This document shows, piece after piece, positions 48,948 to 56,800 of a stretch of DNA of 64,000 nucleotides. Origin of the DNA: Natronorubrum daqingense (GTDB lineage Archaea > Halobacteriota > Halobacteria > Halobacteriales > Natrialbaceae); assembly GCF_001971705.1 (NCBI RefSeq), contig NZ_CP019327.1, positions 310,001 through 374,000 on the forward strand, given 5' to 3'. Both the position numbers and the translations under genes were made by a program. The notes beneath the pieces are model-generated. The model worked only from the letters and a program-made list of their open reading frames with translations, had not been told where the DNA came from and ran no database searches. Within the stretch, counting starts at the first letter, position 1. Every line of letters begins with the position of its first letter.

Positions 48948-50252
48948 ATGTTGTTGTCGGGAACGGTTATCGTCGACGCTGACACCGTACTCCACGACGG
49001 CGCGATCGTCGTCGAGGACGACAGAATCGTCGCCGTCGACGATCGAACGACCTGTCTCGAGTCTTATCCCGAGCACGAACACCACGCACTCGACCTCGTC
49101 GCGCCGGGAACGGTGGGCGCGCACGTCCACTCCGTCCAGAGTCTCGGTCGCGGGATTGCCGACGACACCGCGTTGCTCGAGTGGCTCTTCGAGTACGTCT
49201 TGCCGATGGAGGCGTCGCTCTCGGCCGAGGAGATGCGCGCCGCGGCGGAACTGGGCTACCTCGAGATGATCGAGAGCGGCACGACGACGTGCGTCGACCA
49301 CCTGTCGGTCTCTCACGCCGGGGAGGCCTTCGAGGCGGCCCGTGAACTCGGCATCCGCGGGCGACTCGGGAAGGTGATGATGGACAAGGATTCGCCGCCG
49401 GGCTTGCTCGAGGAGACCGACGAGGCGCTCGCGGAGAGCGAACGGCTCATCCGCCGCTATCACGGCGTCGAGGACGGCCGAATTCGATACGCGCTGACGC
49501 CGCGATTCGCCGTTAGCTGTACCGAGACGTGCCTTCGAGAGACGAGAGAACTTGCAGACGCCTACGACGGCGTGACGATTCACACCCACGCGAGCGAGAA
49601 CCGCGACGAGGTCGCGACGGTCGAGGACGAAACGGGCAAACGAAACATCCACTGGCTCGACGAGGTCGGGTTGACCGGGGAGGACGTCGTTTTGGCACAC
49701 TGCGTCTGGACCGACGACAGCGAGCGCGAGGTGCTCGCCGAGACGGGGACGCACGTGACTTACTGTCCGTCGTCGAACATGAAGCTCGCGAGCGGCGTCG
49801 CACCCGTCGACGACTACCTCGAGCGCGGAATCAACGTCGCGCTGGGTAACGACGGCCCGCCGTGTAACAACACGCTCGATCCGTTCACGGAGATGCGCCA
49901 GGCCTCGCTCCTCCAGAAGGTTGACCGTCTCGAGCCTCAGGCCCTTCCCGCGAAGACGGTGTTCGAGATGGCGACGATAAACGGCGCGAAGGCGGCCGGC
50001 TTCGAGCGCGTCGGTGCGCTTCGCGAAGGGTGGAAGGCAGACATCATCGGCCTCGAGACCGACGTGACGCGCGGAACGCCGATTCACGACGTACATTCCC
50101 ACCTCGTCTTCGCGGCTCGCGGCGATGACGTGCAGTTTACGATGGTCGACGGTGACGTGCTCGTGCGAGACGGCGACGTGTTGGTCGCAGACGCCGAATC
50201 GATCCGCGAGCGGGCCCGCGAGTTCGCAGCCGATCTCGACATCGACCCTTGA
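48948..50252 (+). CDS. Amidohydrolase (AtzA/TrzN-SAH deaminase type)
   Basis: 434 residues. GTVGAHVHSVQSLGRGI has the first metal ligands (His59, His61), HTHASENRDEV the next histidine, LAHCVWTDDSE a further histidine, and GNDGPPCNN the aspartate. Such a mononuclear site with Cys-free LHD-like motifs is typical of the chlorohydrolase/S-adenosylhomocysteine-adenosine deaminase branch. Likely reactions are deamination of purine-type nucleosides such as 5-deoxyadenosine or methylthioadenosine, relevant to recycling of S-adenosylmethionine; the substrate is not settled by sequence. The C-terminus carries the small beta-sandwich (VRDGDVLVADAES). The ATG at 48948 is used. Confidence 0.86.
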   Translation: MLLSGTVIVDADTVLHDGAIVVEDDRIVAVDDRTTCLESYPEHEHHALDLVAPGTVGAHVHSVQSLGRGIADDTALLEWLFEYVLPMEASLSAEEMRAAAELGYLEMIESGTTTCVDHLSVSHAGEAFEAARELGIRGRLGKVMMDKDSPPGLLEETDEALAESERLIRRYHGVEDGRIRYALTPRFAVSCTETCLRETRELADAYDGVTIHTHASENRDEVATVEDETGKRNIHWLDEVGLTGEDVVLAHCVWTDDSEREVLAETGTHVTYCPSSNMKLASGVAPVDDYLERGINVALGNDGPPCNNTLDPFTEMRQASLLQKVDRLEPQALPAKTVFEMATINGAKAAGFERVGALREGWKADIIGLETDVTRGTPIHDVHSHLVFAARGDDVQFTMVDGDVLVRDGDVLVADAESIRERAREFAADLDIDP

Positions 50253-50291
50253 CGACCCCAACTTCGTCAACCGACGAACCGTCGCAACTGT

Positions 50292-50486
50292 TTAGAGTCC
50301 AAGCCAGCCAGCGATATCCGTGCTCACGTCCGTGGCCTCGACGAGTTTGTACCCGAGATAGATCCCAACGATACCCATCAATCCGGGCAATTCTGGTGGT
50401 GCAGGGATCGGCACATCGACGAGGGCGAAAAACGCACCGGTGATCGCTCCTGTAAGGAGACCTACCAAGACGAGTTCGTAATTCAT
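50292..50486 (-). CDS. XapX-domain membrane protein
   Basis: 64 residues: VLVGLLTGAITGAFFALVDV followed by PIPAPPELPGLMGIVGIYLG. Two helices joined by the P-I-P-A-P-P loop are exactly the XapX (DUF1427, PF07235) pattern, named after an E. coli xanthosine-region gene; the function is unknown. The gene is convergent with the amidohydrolase. Confidence 0.85.
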   Translation of the reverse strand: MNYELVLVGLLTGAITGAFFALVDVPIPAPPELPGLMGIVGIYLGYKLVEATDVSTDIAGWLGL

Positions 50487-50642
50487 ATCGAGACACGGGA
50501 TGGGAGGAAGGAAAATCTGCTGACTTCCGACGGAATAGTATCAATATCTGTCACGTGTGCCCGAACAACCCGAAGCCGTCTCTGATATTTCGACTATCGT
50601 CGACACGTAGATTTATTATTGTCGAAACCGAGCCAGTTTCGT

Positions 50643-50867
50643 ATGCAACGACACGACAAATCCCGACACAGCGTCGCGGTGCCCGACGACCTCGAGTCAC
50701 CTCGAGCGAAACTGATCTATCTGTACATCGGTGCTGTCGGTGGGACGACGACCGAAGCGCTCTGTGCGGATCTCGAACTCAAGAAAGGAACGGCGCTCTC
50801 GATTATCGGCACCCTTCGAAACCGAGGTCACCTCGAGCGGACGGAATCCGGATACCAACTCACCTAA
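50643..50867 (+). CDS. Small winged-helix regulator
   Basis: 74 residues starting MQRHDKSRHSVAVPDDL. SPRAKLIYLYIGAVGGTTTE, then LCADLELKKGTALSIIGTLR and GHLERTESGYQLT form a winged helix: helix, turn, recognition helix and wing. It is likely a DNA-binding protein without a sensor domain. ATTTATTATT precedes the ATG by about 28 bases, so it is leaderless. The target is unknown. Confidence 0.75.
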   Translation: MQRHDKSRHSVAVPDDLESPRAKLIYLYIGAVGGTTTEALCADLELKKGTALSIIGTLRNRGHLERTESGYQLT

Positions 50868-50891
50868 TCGGTGAGGGTGACCGCTGGAGCG

Positions 50892-51707
50892 TTACAGTTC
50901 GATTCGCTCGACTAACTGCTCGCGATTTTCGTTCGTGTTGACGGCGACGATCCGAATCTGTTCCTCGAGGCCGGAGCCCTCTAGCTTCGCCTTGAGGAGA
51001 TTATCGACCTGGTAGACGCCGGCGGCGTTCGTCATGGCGATTTCGACCATTACCGGGCTGCTATCGCCCTCCTGTAAGGTGACTTGATTGATCGCCTGAC
51101 TCGAGAGGGTGTTGATGCCGCGCCCGCCGTGTTCGTAGGGGATGCGCGAGCGTCCGCGTTCCATGTCGAGGGCGTCGGCGACGCGGATGACGCCCGCCTC
51201 CGTCGTCAGCGGCGTCTCGGTTCGATGGTGACAGAGGATGGCGTGGAGGATTTCGCCCTTCATCCGGACCGTCTCGGCGACGTCGTAGAACTCGGGGAGG
51301 ACTCGATCGAGGACGTCGGCAGCCAGCGGAATCGAGTAAAACGCGTGCTCGTCGCGGTGGACGACGTGTCCGATGTCGTGGAGGGTCGCGGCGAGTGCGA
51401 TGATGACCGACTCGTCTTCCTCGGCCAATCCCTGCTGGCGCGCGCCGTTGAAATCGACGGTGCCTGCTTTGAGCAGATCGTAGAGACACAGCGCCCGATT
51501 ACGGACGATCTCGATGTGTTTCGTGCCGTGGTCGTTGTAGCGCATTCGATCGACCGCGTTGACGTTCTGGGCCTCGAGGTAGGCTTCAATCTCTTCGTCG
51601 TCGTCGAGGAACTCGAGGACGGTGTTCAACTTCTCGTCGGGAAAGTGATGGTCCACATCAGGACGGTAGACACGACGCGATGCGTCGTCGCCAGCAGAAT
51701 CGCTCAT
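50892..51707 (-). CDS. HD-domain phosphohydrolase
   Basis: 271 residues. The HD motif is ATLHDIGHVVHRDEHAFYS (about residues 108-126) with a preceding histidine around DHGTKHIEIVRNRAL (about 59-73) and HHRTETPL later, giving the usual H...HD...D pattern. It should hydrolyse phosphate esters in nucleotides or signalling molecules. The C-terminal third (VTLQEGDSSPVMVEIAMTNA) resembles a small accessory domain. It overlaps no neighbour and converges with the HTH gene. Confidence 0.86.
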   Translation of the reverse strand: MSDSAGDDASRRVYRPDVDHHFPDEKLNTVLEFLDDDEEIEAYLEAQNVNAVDRMRYNDHGTKHIEIVRNRALCLYDLLKAGTVDFNGARQQGLAEEDESVIIALAATLHDIGHVVHRDEHAFYSIPLAADVLDRVLPEFYDVAETVRMKGEILHAILCHHRTETPLTTEAGVIRVADALDMERGRSRIPYEHGGRGINTLSSQAINQVTLQEGDSSPVMVEIAMTNAAGVYQVDNLLKAKLEGSGLEEQIRIVAVNTNENREQLVERIEL

Positions 51708-51792
51708 ACGGGAACGTCGATAGCCGACTAAAAAAGCCCTACGGCAATCGGGTCGTGCAGTCGATCGCCAGTCCCTCTCGCGTTAGTGGCCC

Positions 51793-52272
51793 TTACGCAG
51801 CGTCTTCGACGGCGGCTTCGACTTCGTCGTAGTCGGGTTCGACGCCGGGGTCGTCGCTGACCCACGAGTAGGCGATTTCGCCGTCGGCGTCGACGACGAA
51901 GACCGAGCGCTTTGCGACGCCGTAGACGCCGAGGTCGGCGAAGTCCATCGCGATTCCGTAGTCGTCGATGATCTCCTGGTTGAAGTCACTGATCAGGCCG
52001 AACTCGAGGCCGTTTTGCTCGCGGAACTCGTTGAGCGCGAACGGCGAGTCTCGGCTGACGCCGTAGACGCTCGCGTCGAGGTCGTTGAACGACGCGAGAC
52101 GGTCTTGGAACGTACACATCTCGGTCGTACAGACGCCGGTGAACGCGCCCGGGAAGAACGCGAGTACGATCGGCGCGCCGTCCTCGAGGCGCTCTGAGAG
52201 CGTGATGGACTCGACGTCGCCAGTTGCGAGCGGTGCGGTAAAGTCTGGTGCTGTGTCTCCGATTTCAGGCAT
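51793..52272 (-). CDS. Peroxiredoxin (AhpC/TSA-Bcp-type)
   Basis: 159 residues. MPEIGDTAPDFTAPLATGDV is the usual start; AFFPGAFTGVCTTEMCTFQD carries the peroxidatic cysteine (Cys about 47) and a second cysteine five residues later, which could form the resolving disulfide. SVFVVDADGEIAYSWVSDDP follows. It reduces hydrogen and organic peroxides with thiol donors. The ATG at 52272 is used since no convincing coding sequence lies before it. Confidence 0.93.
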   Translation of the reverse strand: MPEIGDTAPDFTAPLATGDVESITLSERLEDGAPIVLAFFPGAFTGVCTTEMCTFQDRLASFNDLDASVYGVSRDSPFALNEFREQNGLEFGLISDFNQEIIDDYGIAMDFADLGVYGVAKRSVFVVDADGEIAYSWVSDDPGVEPDYDEVEAAVEDAA

Positions 52273-52577
52273 CAGTGGGTAGTTGCGGATAACTGGGAAA
52301 GACAGTTTCGTTCGCGGAACCACTACCCCACCGAGATCGTCTCCTCGGACGCTCCGATCGCAGGGAGTGATCGGGAGACACGCACATACTAGAGCGGACA
52401 CGTATCACCATTACAGCGAGTTACTCCCTCGTCGATCACACGGATGCGATAATACATTCTCGAGTGACGCAGGTGTAATTAGCTCGGAGGTCCCGCTGAA
52501 ACGGACGTTCGTGGAGTCCCGTTTTACTGTGCGGTCCAAAAAGGTTATAATTGCCAGCGGATAAGCCACGCATAGAG
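52273..52577. other. 305-base divergent intergenic region
   Basis: Between the peroxiredoxin and tatA starts. AAAAAGGTTATAATTGCC at 52537-52554 supplies the TATA-like box of tatA about 32 bases before its ATG. No gene, repeat or RNA fold was noted. Confidence 0.45.
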
Positions 52578-52895
52578 ATGGTAGTCGAAATCGCACCGCT
52601 GTTCGCCCCTATCCCAGGGGGTCCGGAACTCCTGATCATCCTTTTCATCGCCATTTTGCTCTTCGGGGCAAACAAGATCCCGAAGCTCGCCCGCTCGACG
52701 GGGGAGGCGATGGGCGAATTCCAGAAAGGGCGTGAAAAGGTCGAATCGGAACTCGAGGAAATGCGAGAGGAGTTCGACGGCACCGACGAGGAGTTCGAAG
52801 AGGAGTACAGCGAGGAAATCAACGAGGCAGAAGAGGACTTCGTCGACACAGAGCCCGTCACCGAAGAAACCGAGACGGAAGCCGAATCCAGCTAA
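52578..52895 (+). CDS. tatA: TatA-type twin-arginine translocation protein
   Basis: 105 residues. A single N-terminal helix (GGPELLIILFIAILLFGANK) followed by IPKLARSTGEAMGEFQKG is the exact TatA hinge and amphipathic helix pattern; the C-terminus is acidic and disordered (from about residue 55), as in halophiles. It forms the translocation pore for folded proteins, consistent with the Tat signals on several proteins in the window. No TatC gene lies adjacent. The stop is only 18 bases before the tRNA gene. Confidence 0.9.
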   Translation: MVVEIAPLFAPIPGGPELLIILFIAILLFGANKIPKLARSTGEAMGEFQKGREKVESELEEMREEFDGTDEEFEEEYSEEINEAEEDFVDTEPVTEETETEAESS

Positions 52896-52913
52896 CCGAT
52901 TTCTTTTCTCGAG

Positions 52914-52986
52914 GGGCGTGTGGCCTAGCGGAGAGGGCAGGAGGTTCCTAACCTTCTGATCGTGGGTTCGAATCCCGCCACGCCCG
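52914..52986 (+). tRNA. tRNA-Arg (anticodon CCT)
   Basis: Acceptor arms GGGCGTG and CACGCCC pair completely. The D arm (GCCTAGCGGAGAGGGC), anticodon stem GGAGG/CCTTC with loop TTCCTAA (anticodon CCT, decoding AGG), five-base variable loop and T arm (GTGGGTTCGAATCCCGC) are all regular; the 3' CCA is not encoded and the discriminator is G. It is the source of the 3'-end copies that follow. Confidence 0.95.
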
Positions 52987-53019
52987 TCCGCGACGAACGA
53001 ACGTGAGAAGCGGACGGGC
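52982..53019 (+). terminator. Hairpin directly after the tRNA
   Basis: GCCCGTCCGC pairs with GCGGACGGGC across an 18-base loop; the left arm starts inside the 3' acceptor strand of the tRNA. It could compete with acceptor-stem formation, mark the 3' end for processing, or end transcription. Confidence 0.5.
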
Positions 53020-53035
53020 ACGGATTCGAACCCTA

Positions 53036-53075
53036 CCAGTCGCGCACAGCGAACGAAGTGAGCGAGCACGTCTGG
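53036..53075 (+). repeat. Imperfect hairpin around GAACGAAGTGAGC
   Basis: CCAG at 53036-53039 pairs with CTGG at 53072-53075, and inside it further partial pairs (CG, GC) flank AGCGAACGAAGTGAGCGAGC. It shares the loop motif with the three main hairpins of the array but lacks an intact tRNA tail before it. Confidence 0.4.
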
Positions 53076-53202
53076 TTTCGGTTCGAATCCCGCCACGTCC
53101 GTTCACCTGCGAACGACAGTGAGCAATGTGAACGACACTGCGGGGTTCGAATCAGGGAGTGAAGCATCGCGAAACGACCGTGGTTCGAATCCCGCCACGC
53201 CC

Positions 53203-53237
53203 GTCATCTACTGCGAGCATAGGCGAGCAGTGATGAC
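53203..53237 (+). repeat. Hairpin after the third tRNA tail
   Basis: GTCATC pairs with GATGAC and an inner ACTGC with GCAGT, enclosing GAGCATAGGCGA. The stem starts at the discriminator base of the tRNA-tail copy, just as in the first unit. Confidence 0.55.
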
Positions 53238-53316
53238 CGCACTGCGGGATTCTTGAACGACGGAACGAGCGAGCAACAGCGAACGAAGGCTGGTAATTTG
53301 AATCCCGCCACGCCCG

Positions 53317-53857
53317 CCGCGGTCGCGAGCCGACGTTCGTCTCTCTTGCCCGTACACCTCACAACCCACGGGAACGGGAAGTCGATCCCTCGAGTACCCC
53401 TACTCGAGCAACGAGCCAACGTCTTCCGAGCGGTCGGTGGCACGATTGGCTAGATACCCCGCTCGTGGTGAATGGGGCTCCTCCACACTGGACCGCCACG
53501 CGTTGGTGTGATTGGTACCACTGGGAACGTTCAGCAATGTGTACGTTGACAAAACGCCGTCTGTGAACGGTTACGAGTTCGTGTTCTCGCTACCGCGTCG
53601 CTCTCACTCGTCGTGACCCAGCGACGGTTGCAGTCGTTGTGACGGAGTCTATCCAAGCAGATCGATAGATATTATGACACGTCCGTAGAGAGTTGGTCGT
53701 GACCACATATCGTCCCATCCCTGTTATCTCTCACAGAACGCTACGATTACGGACCTACAGAAATCGAGAATACAGAAACTCGGGGCTGTCTGTGTAATTA
53801 TCAGATATGGTACTGTGTGGATGAATTTTTTGAAGGGTGAGAGTTTGGATGAAGCTA
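53317..53857. other. 541-base region before the pilus operon
   Basis: No gene is supported. ATTTTTTGAA at 53824-53833 is the T-rich box about 30 bases before the pilB-like ATG at 53858. The segment 53640-53800 is AT-richer than average, with AGATATTATGACACG and AGATATGGTACT. It may hold regulatory sites of the pilus genes or decayed sequence. Confidence 0.4.
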
Positions 53858-56800
53858 ATGGCTATTGACGACGCCGACCAATCGGATTCCGGGGACTTTT
53901 CTGAGAGAGAGGAATCCGATCTCGAGTCGGGTGCTGATGCAGACGCGAATCCCAGTGCTCGCGTCGGCGAGTACACGTGGGAGGATTTCATGATCGAATA
54001 CGGGTACGGGACTGAGGTATCGACACTGTACCCCGACGAACCCACGGGTGACGAGCAACTCGGACTCGACACCGACGAATCGCAGACGGTTCCGACCGGC
54101 GCGGACTGGGATCGCGTCGACTTCGACCCCACAGCGTATCTCGGAATCCACCCGGACGACCTCCGCTCGGAAACGATGCCCGTCGCCGGCGACAACGCCG
54201 ACGTCCTCCAGGACATTTTTCTCGAGTACGTCGACCCGGAGACGACGCCGGTCACCAAAGACGTCTGGACGTGGGAACACTACAAGTGGGAGTACTACTA
54301 CGACGACGATGGTTCCCGCCCGCGCGACGGCGACGGCGAGATCGTCCGCCACGATAAAGAGGAGGCACTCGGCTTCGATCCCGAGACACTCGAGCAGCGG
54401 TTGTTCGCTGGTGACGAGGCCGCGATGGAACTCGACGAACTCGTCGAGGAACGGACGGTCAACATCCAAGACGAAATCGACGAGGACGACTTCTTCTCGA
54501 GCGTCGACGGGCATACGACCGTTTCGAATCGCTACGACCTCGAGAAGGCCGTCCCGATGGACAAGAAGACCCACTTCCGGGAGGTCGAACGTTACTGGGT
54601 CAACAAGCCCTACGCTTACGTCGTCATCTTCCACTCCGAGAAGGAAAACGAGAAGAAATACTACATGGTCGAGCCGTATCTGAACGAGATCGAGTTGGAA
54701 CTACAGGAGTTCCTCTCGGGTAAACTCAGAACGGCAATCAAGTACTCTGACGACGGGATCAAAGAGAAAGCGACCGAAGACGGTCGCCGAGTCGTCATCG
54801 AAGACGAGGCGCGTCGCCTGTTGAAACGATACGACCTCTTCGAGAAGACGGGAGGTGGCACACAACAGAGCATTCTCGAGACGTTCCAGAGTTTGGGGGA
54901 CCTACAGAATATCCAGAATCTCCAGAACATCCTCGACGACGAGTCCAACGAGTCCGACGAGTCCGACGAATCCGACGAATCCGACGGGGACGGTTCTGCC
55001 GAGGTCGGCACGGACGAATCGGCGTCCGAAGGGGAACTGGAGCCGATGAGCGACCCCGAAACGACGCAACTCGAGGGCATCGAGGTTCGCCCCGAACCGG
55101 CGATTCTCGCTGACGATCCGGATACGCTCAACGAGTATCAAGTCGAGAAGTTACTCTATCAACTCAAGCGAAACTTCATCGGATACGAGCGTATCGACGG
55201 CATCAAACACGACATCAACGTGGAGGACGTTTCGTGTGACGGGTACAACTCCCCCGTCTTCGTTTACCACTCCGAGTACGAACAGATCATTTCGAACATC
55301 TACCACGGCGACGACGAACTCGACGATTTCGTCGTCAAACTCGCTCAACGCTCGGGCAAAGGGATCAGTAAACGGCTGCCACAGGTCGACGCAACACTGC
55401 CCGACGGCTCTCGTGCCCAGCTCACGCTCGGCCAAGAAGTGTCGGATCACGGGACGAATTACACGATCCGTCAGTTCAAGGACGTGCCGTTCACCCCGAT
55501 CGACTTGATCAACTGGAACACCTTCTCGCTCGACGAGATGGCGTTCCTCTGGCTCGCCATCGAGAACCACAAGAGTCTGATCTTCGCCGGTGGTACGGCA
55601 TCGGGGAAGACGACCTCCCTGAACGCCGTCTCGCTGTTCATTCCGAGCAGCGCGAAAATCGTCTCCATCGAGGACACCCGCGAGGTCGAACTGCCACAGC
55701 GAAACTGGATCGCGAGCGTTACGCGTCCCTCGTTCTCCGACGACGAACAGGGTGACGTCGACGAGTTCGACTTGCTGGAAGCCGCGCTCCGACAGCGTCC
55801 CGATTACATCGTGATGGGTGAGATCCGTGGTGAGGAAGGACGGACGCTCTTCCAGGTCATGTCGACGGGCCACACCACCTACACCACGTTCCACGCGGAC
55901 TCCGTCGACGAGGTCCTGAAGCGTTTCACGACGGACCCGATCAACGTCTCGAAGACGATGTTCACCGCGTTGGATCTGGTTTCGATTCAGACCCAGACGC
56001 GGGTACAGGGTCGGAAAGTTCGCCGGAACAAGTCGCTGACGGAGATCAACCACTACGAGGCCGAACACGACGAGATCAACGTTCAGGACGTCTACCAGTG
56101 GCAAGCGGAGACGGACGAGTACCTCAAGATGGGTGACTCGAACACCCTCGACGAGATCCAGTTCGATCGCGGGTGGAGCAACGAGAAACTCCAGGAAGAA
56201 CTGTTCAAGCGCGAAGTTATCCTCGCCTATCTCATCAAAAACGGTCTCAACACGTACGCGGAGGTGGCGGCGACCGCACAGGCGTTCATCAACGACCCCG
56301 ATACGATTCTCACGCTCATCGCAAACGGGCAACTCGAGGAGAGTCTCACCGACCTGCGAGAGATGGAGAGCGTCCTGATCGACGTCGACCAGGAGAAAGA
56401 AGAACTCGTTCCGCGACCGGATGCGAGCAGCGAAACGTACAACCTCTCGATGGACATCCTCGAGCGCGCCGAAGAATCGCTGTTCGAAGAGTATCGCGGG
56501 AAAGTACCGAGCGGTCTCGCGAGTGCACTCGGCAACATCGAGGACGAAGAACCAATCGATGTCGAACAGGGCGATGGTGACGCCTTCGACTTCGAGGAGA
56601 GCGCCGACGGTGCCGTCGACGAAAACGAGTGGGAACTCGACGACGGCTCGAGCGCGTTCGGTGTCGAGACAGCGGATGGCGAACGCGAACCGGCCTGGCT
56701 CAGCGATGACACCGGGTTCGAAATCGGCGCTTCCGGCGAAGTCGATACGACAGCCGACGGGTCTGCTTCCTCGAGTCGGGAGGCCCCGAGCGATTCCAAC

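Larger units (their letters stand above)
52962..53316 (+). repeat. Tandem array of tRNA-Arg 3' ends with hairpins
   Basis: Copies of the T-arm plus acceptor strand recur at 53078-53101 (with one change, CACGTCCG), 53180-53204 (identical over TTCGAATCCCGCCACGCCCG) and 53297-53316 (start degraded), i.e. at steps of about 116, 102 and 117 bases. Each is followed immediately by an inverted repeat: GCCCGTCCGC/GCGGACGGGC, CGTTCAC/GTGAACG and GTCATC/GATGAC (with inner ACTGC/GCAGT). The loops all contain GAACGA/GTGAG-like sequence. CACTGCGGG follows hairpins 2 and 3, and degraded or inverted T-arm bits (GGATTCGAACCC, GGGGTTCGAATC) follow each. Incomplete tRNA genes, array structure and compensated stems are visible directly; origin and function are not. 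Confidence 0.8.

Noticed and set aside
52987-53316. CRISPR array interpretation of the repeats
   Set aside because: Units are 102-117 bases, carry tRNA tails and hairpins, and lack a constant direct repeat with unique spacers or cas genes.
53078-53316. Further complete tRNA genes
   Set aside because: Only T-arm/acceptor ends exist; there is no D arm or anticodon arm before the copies.
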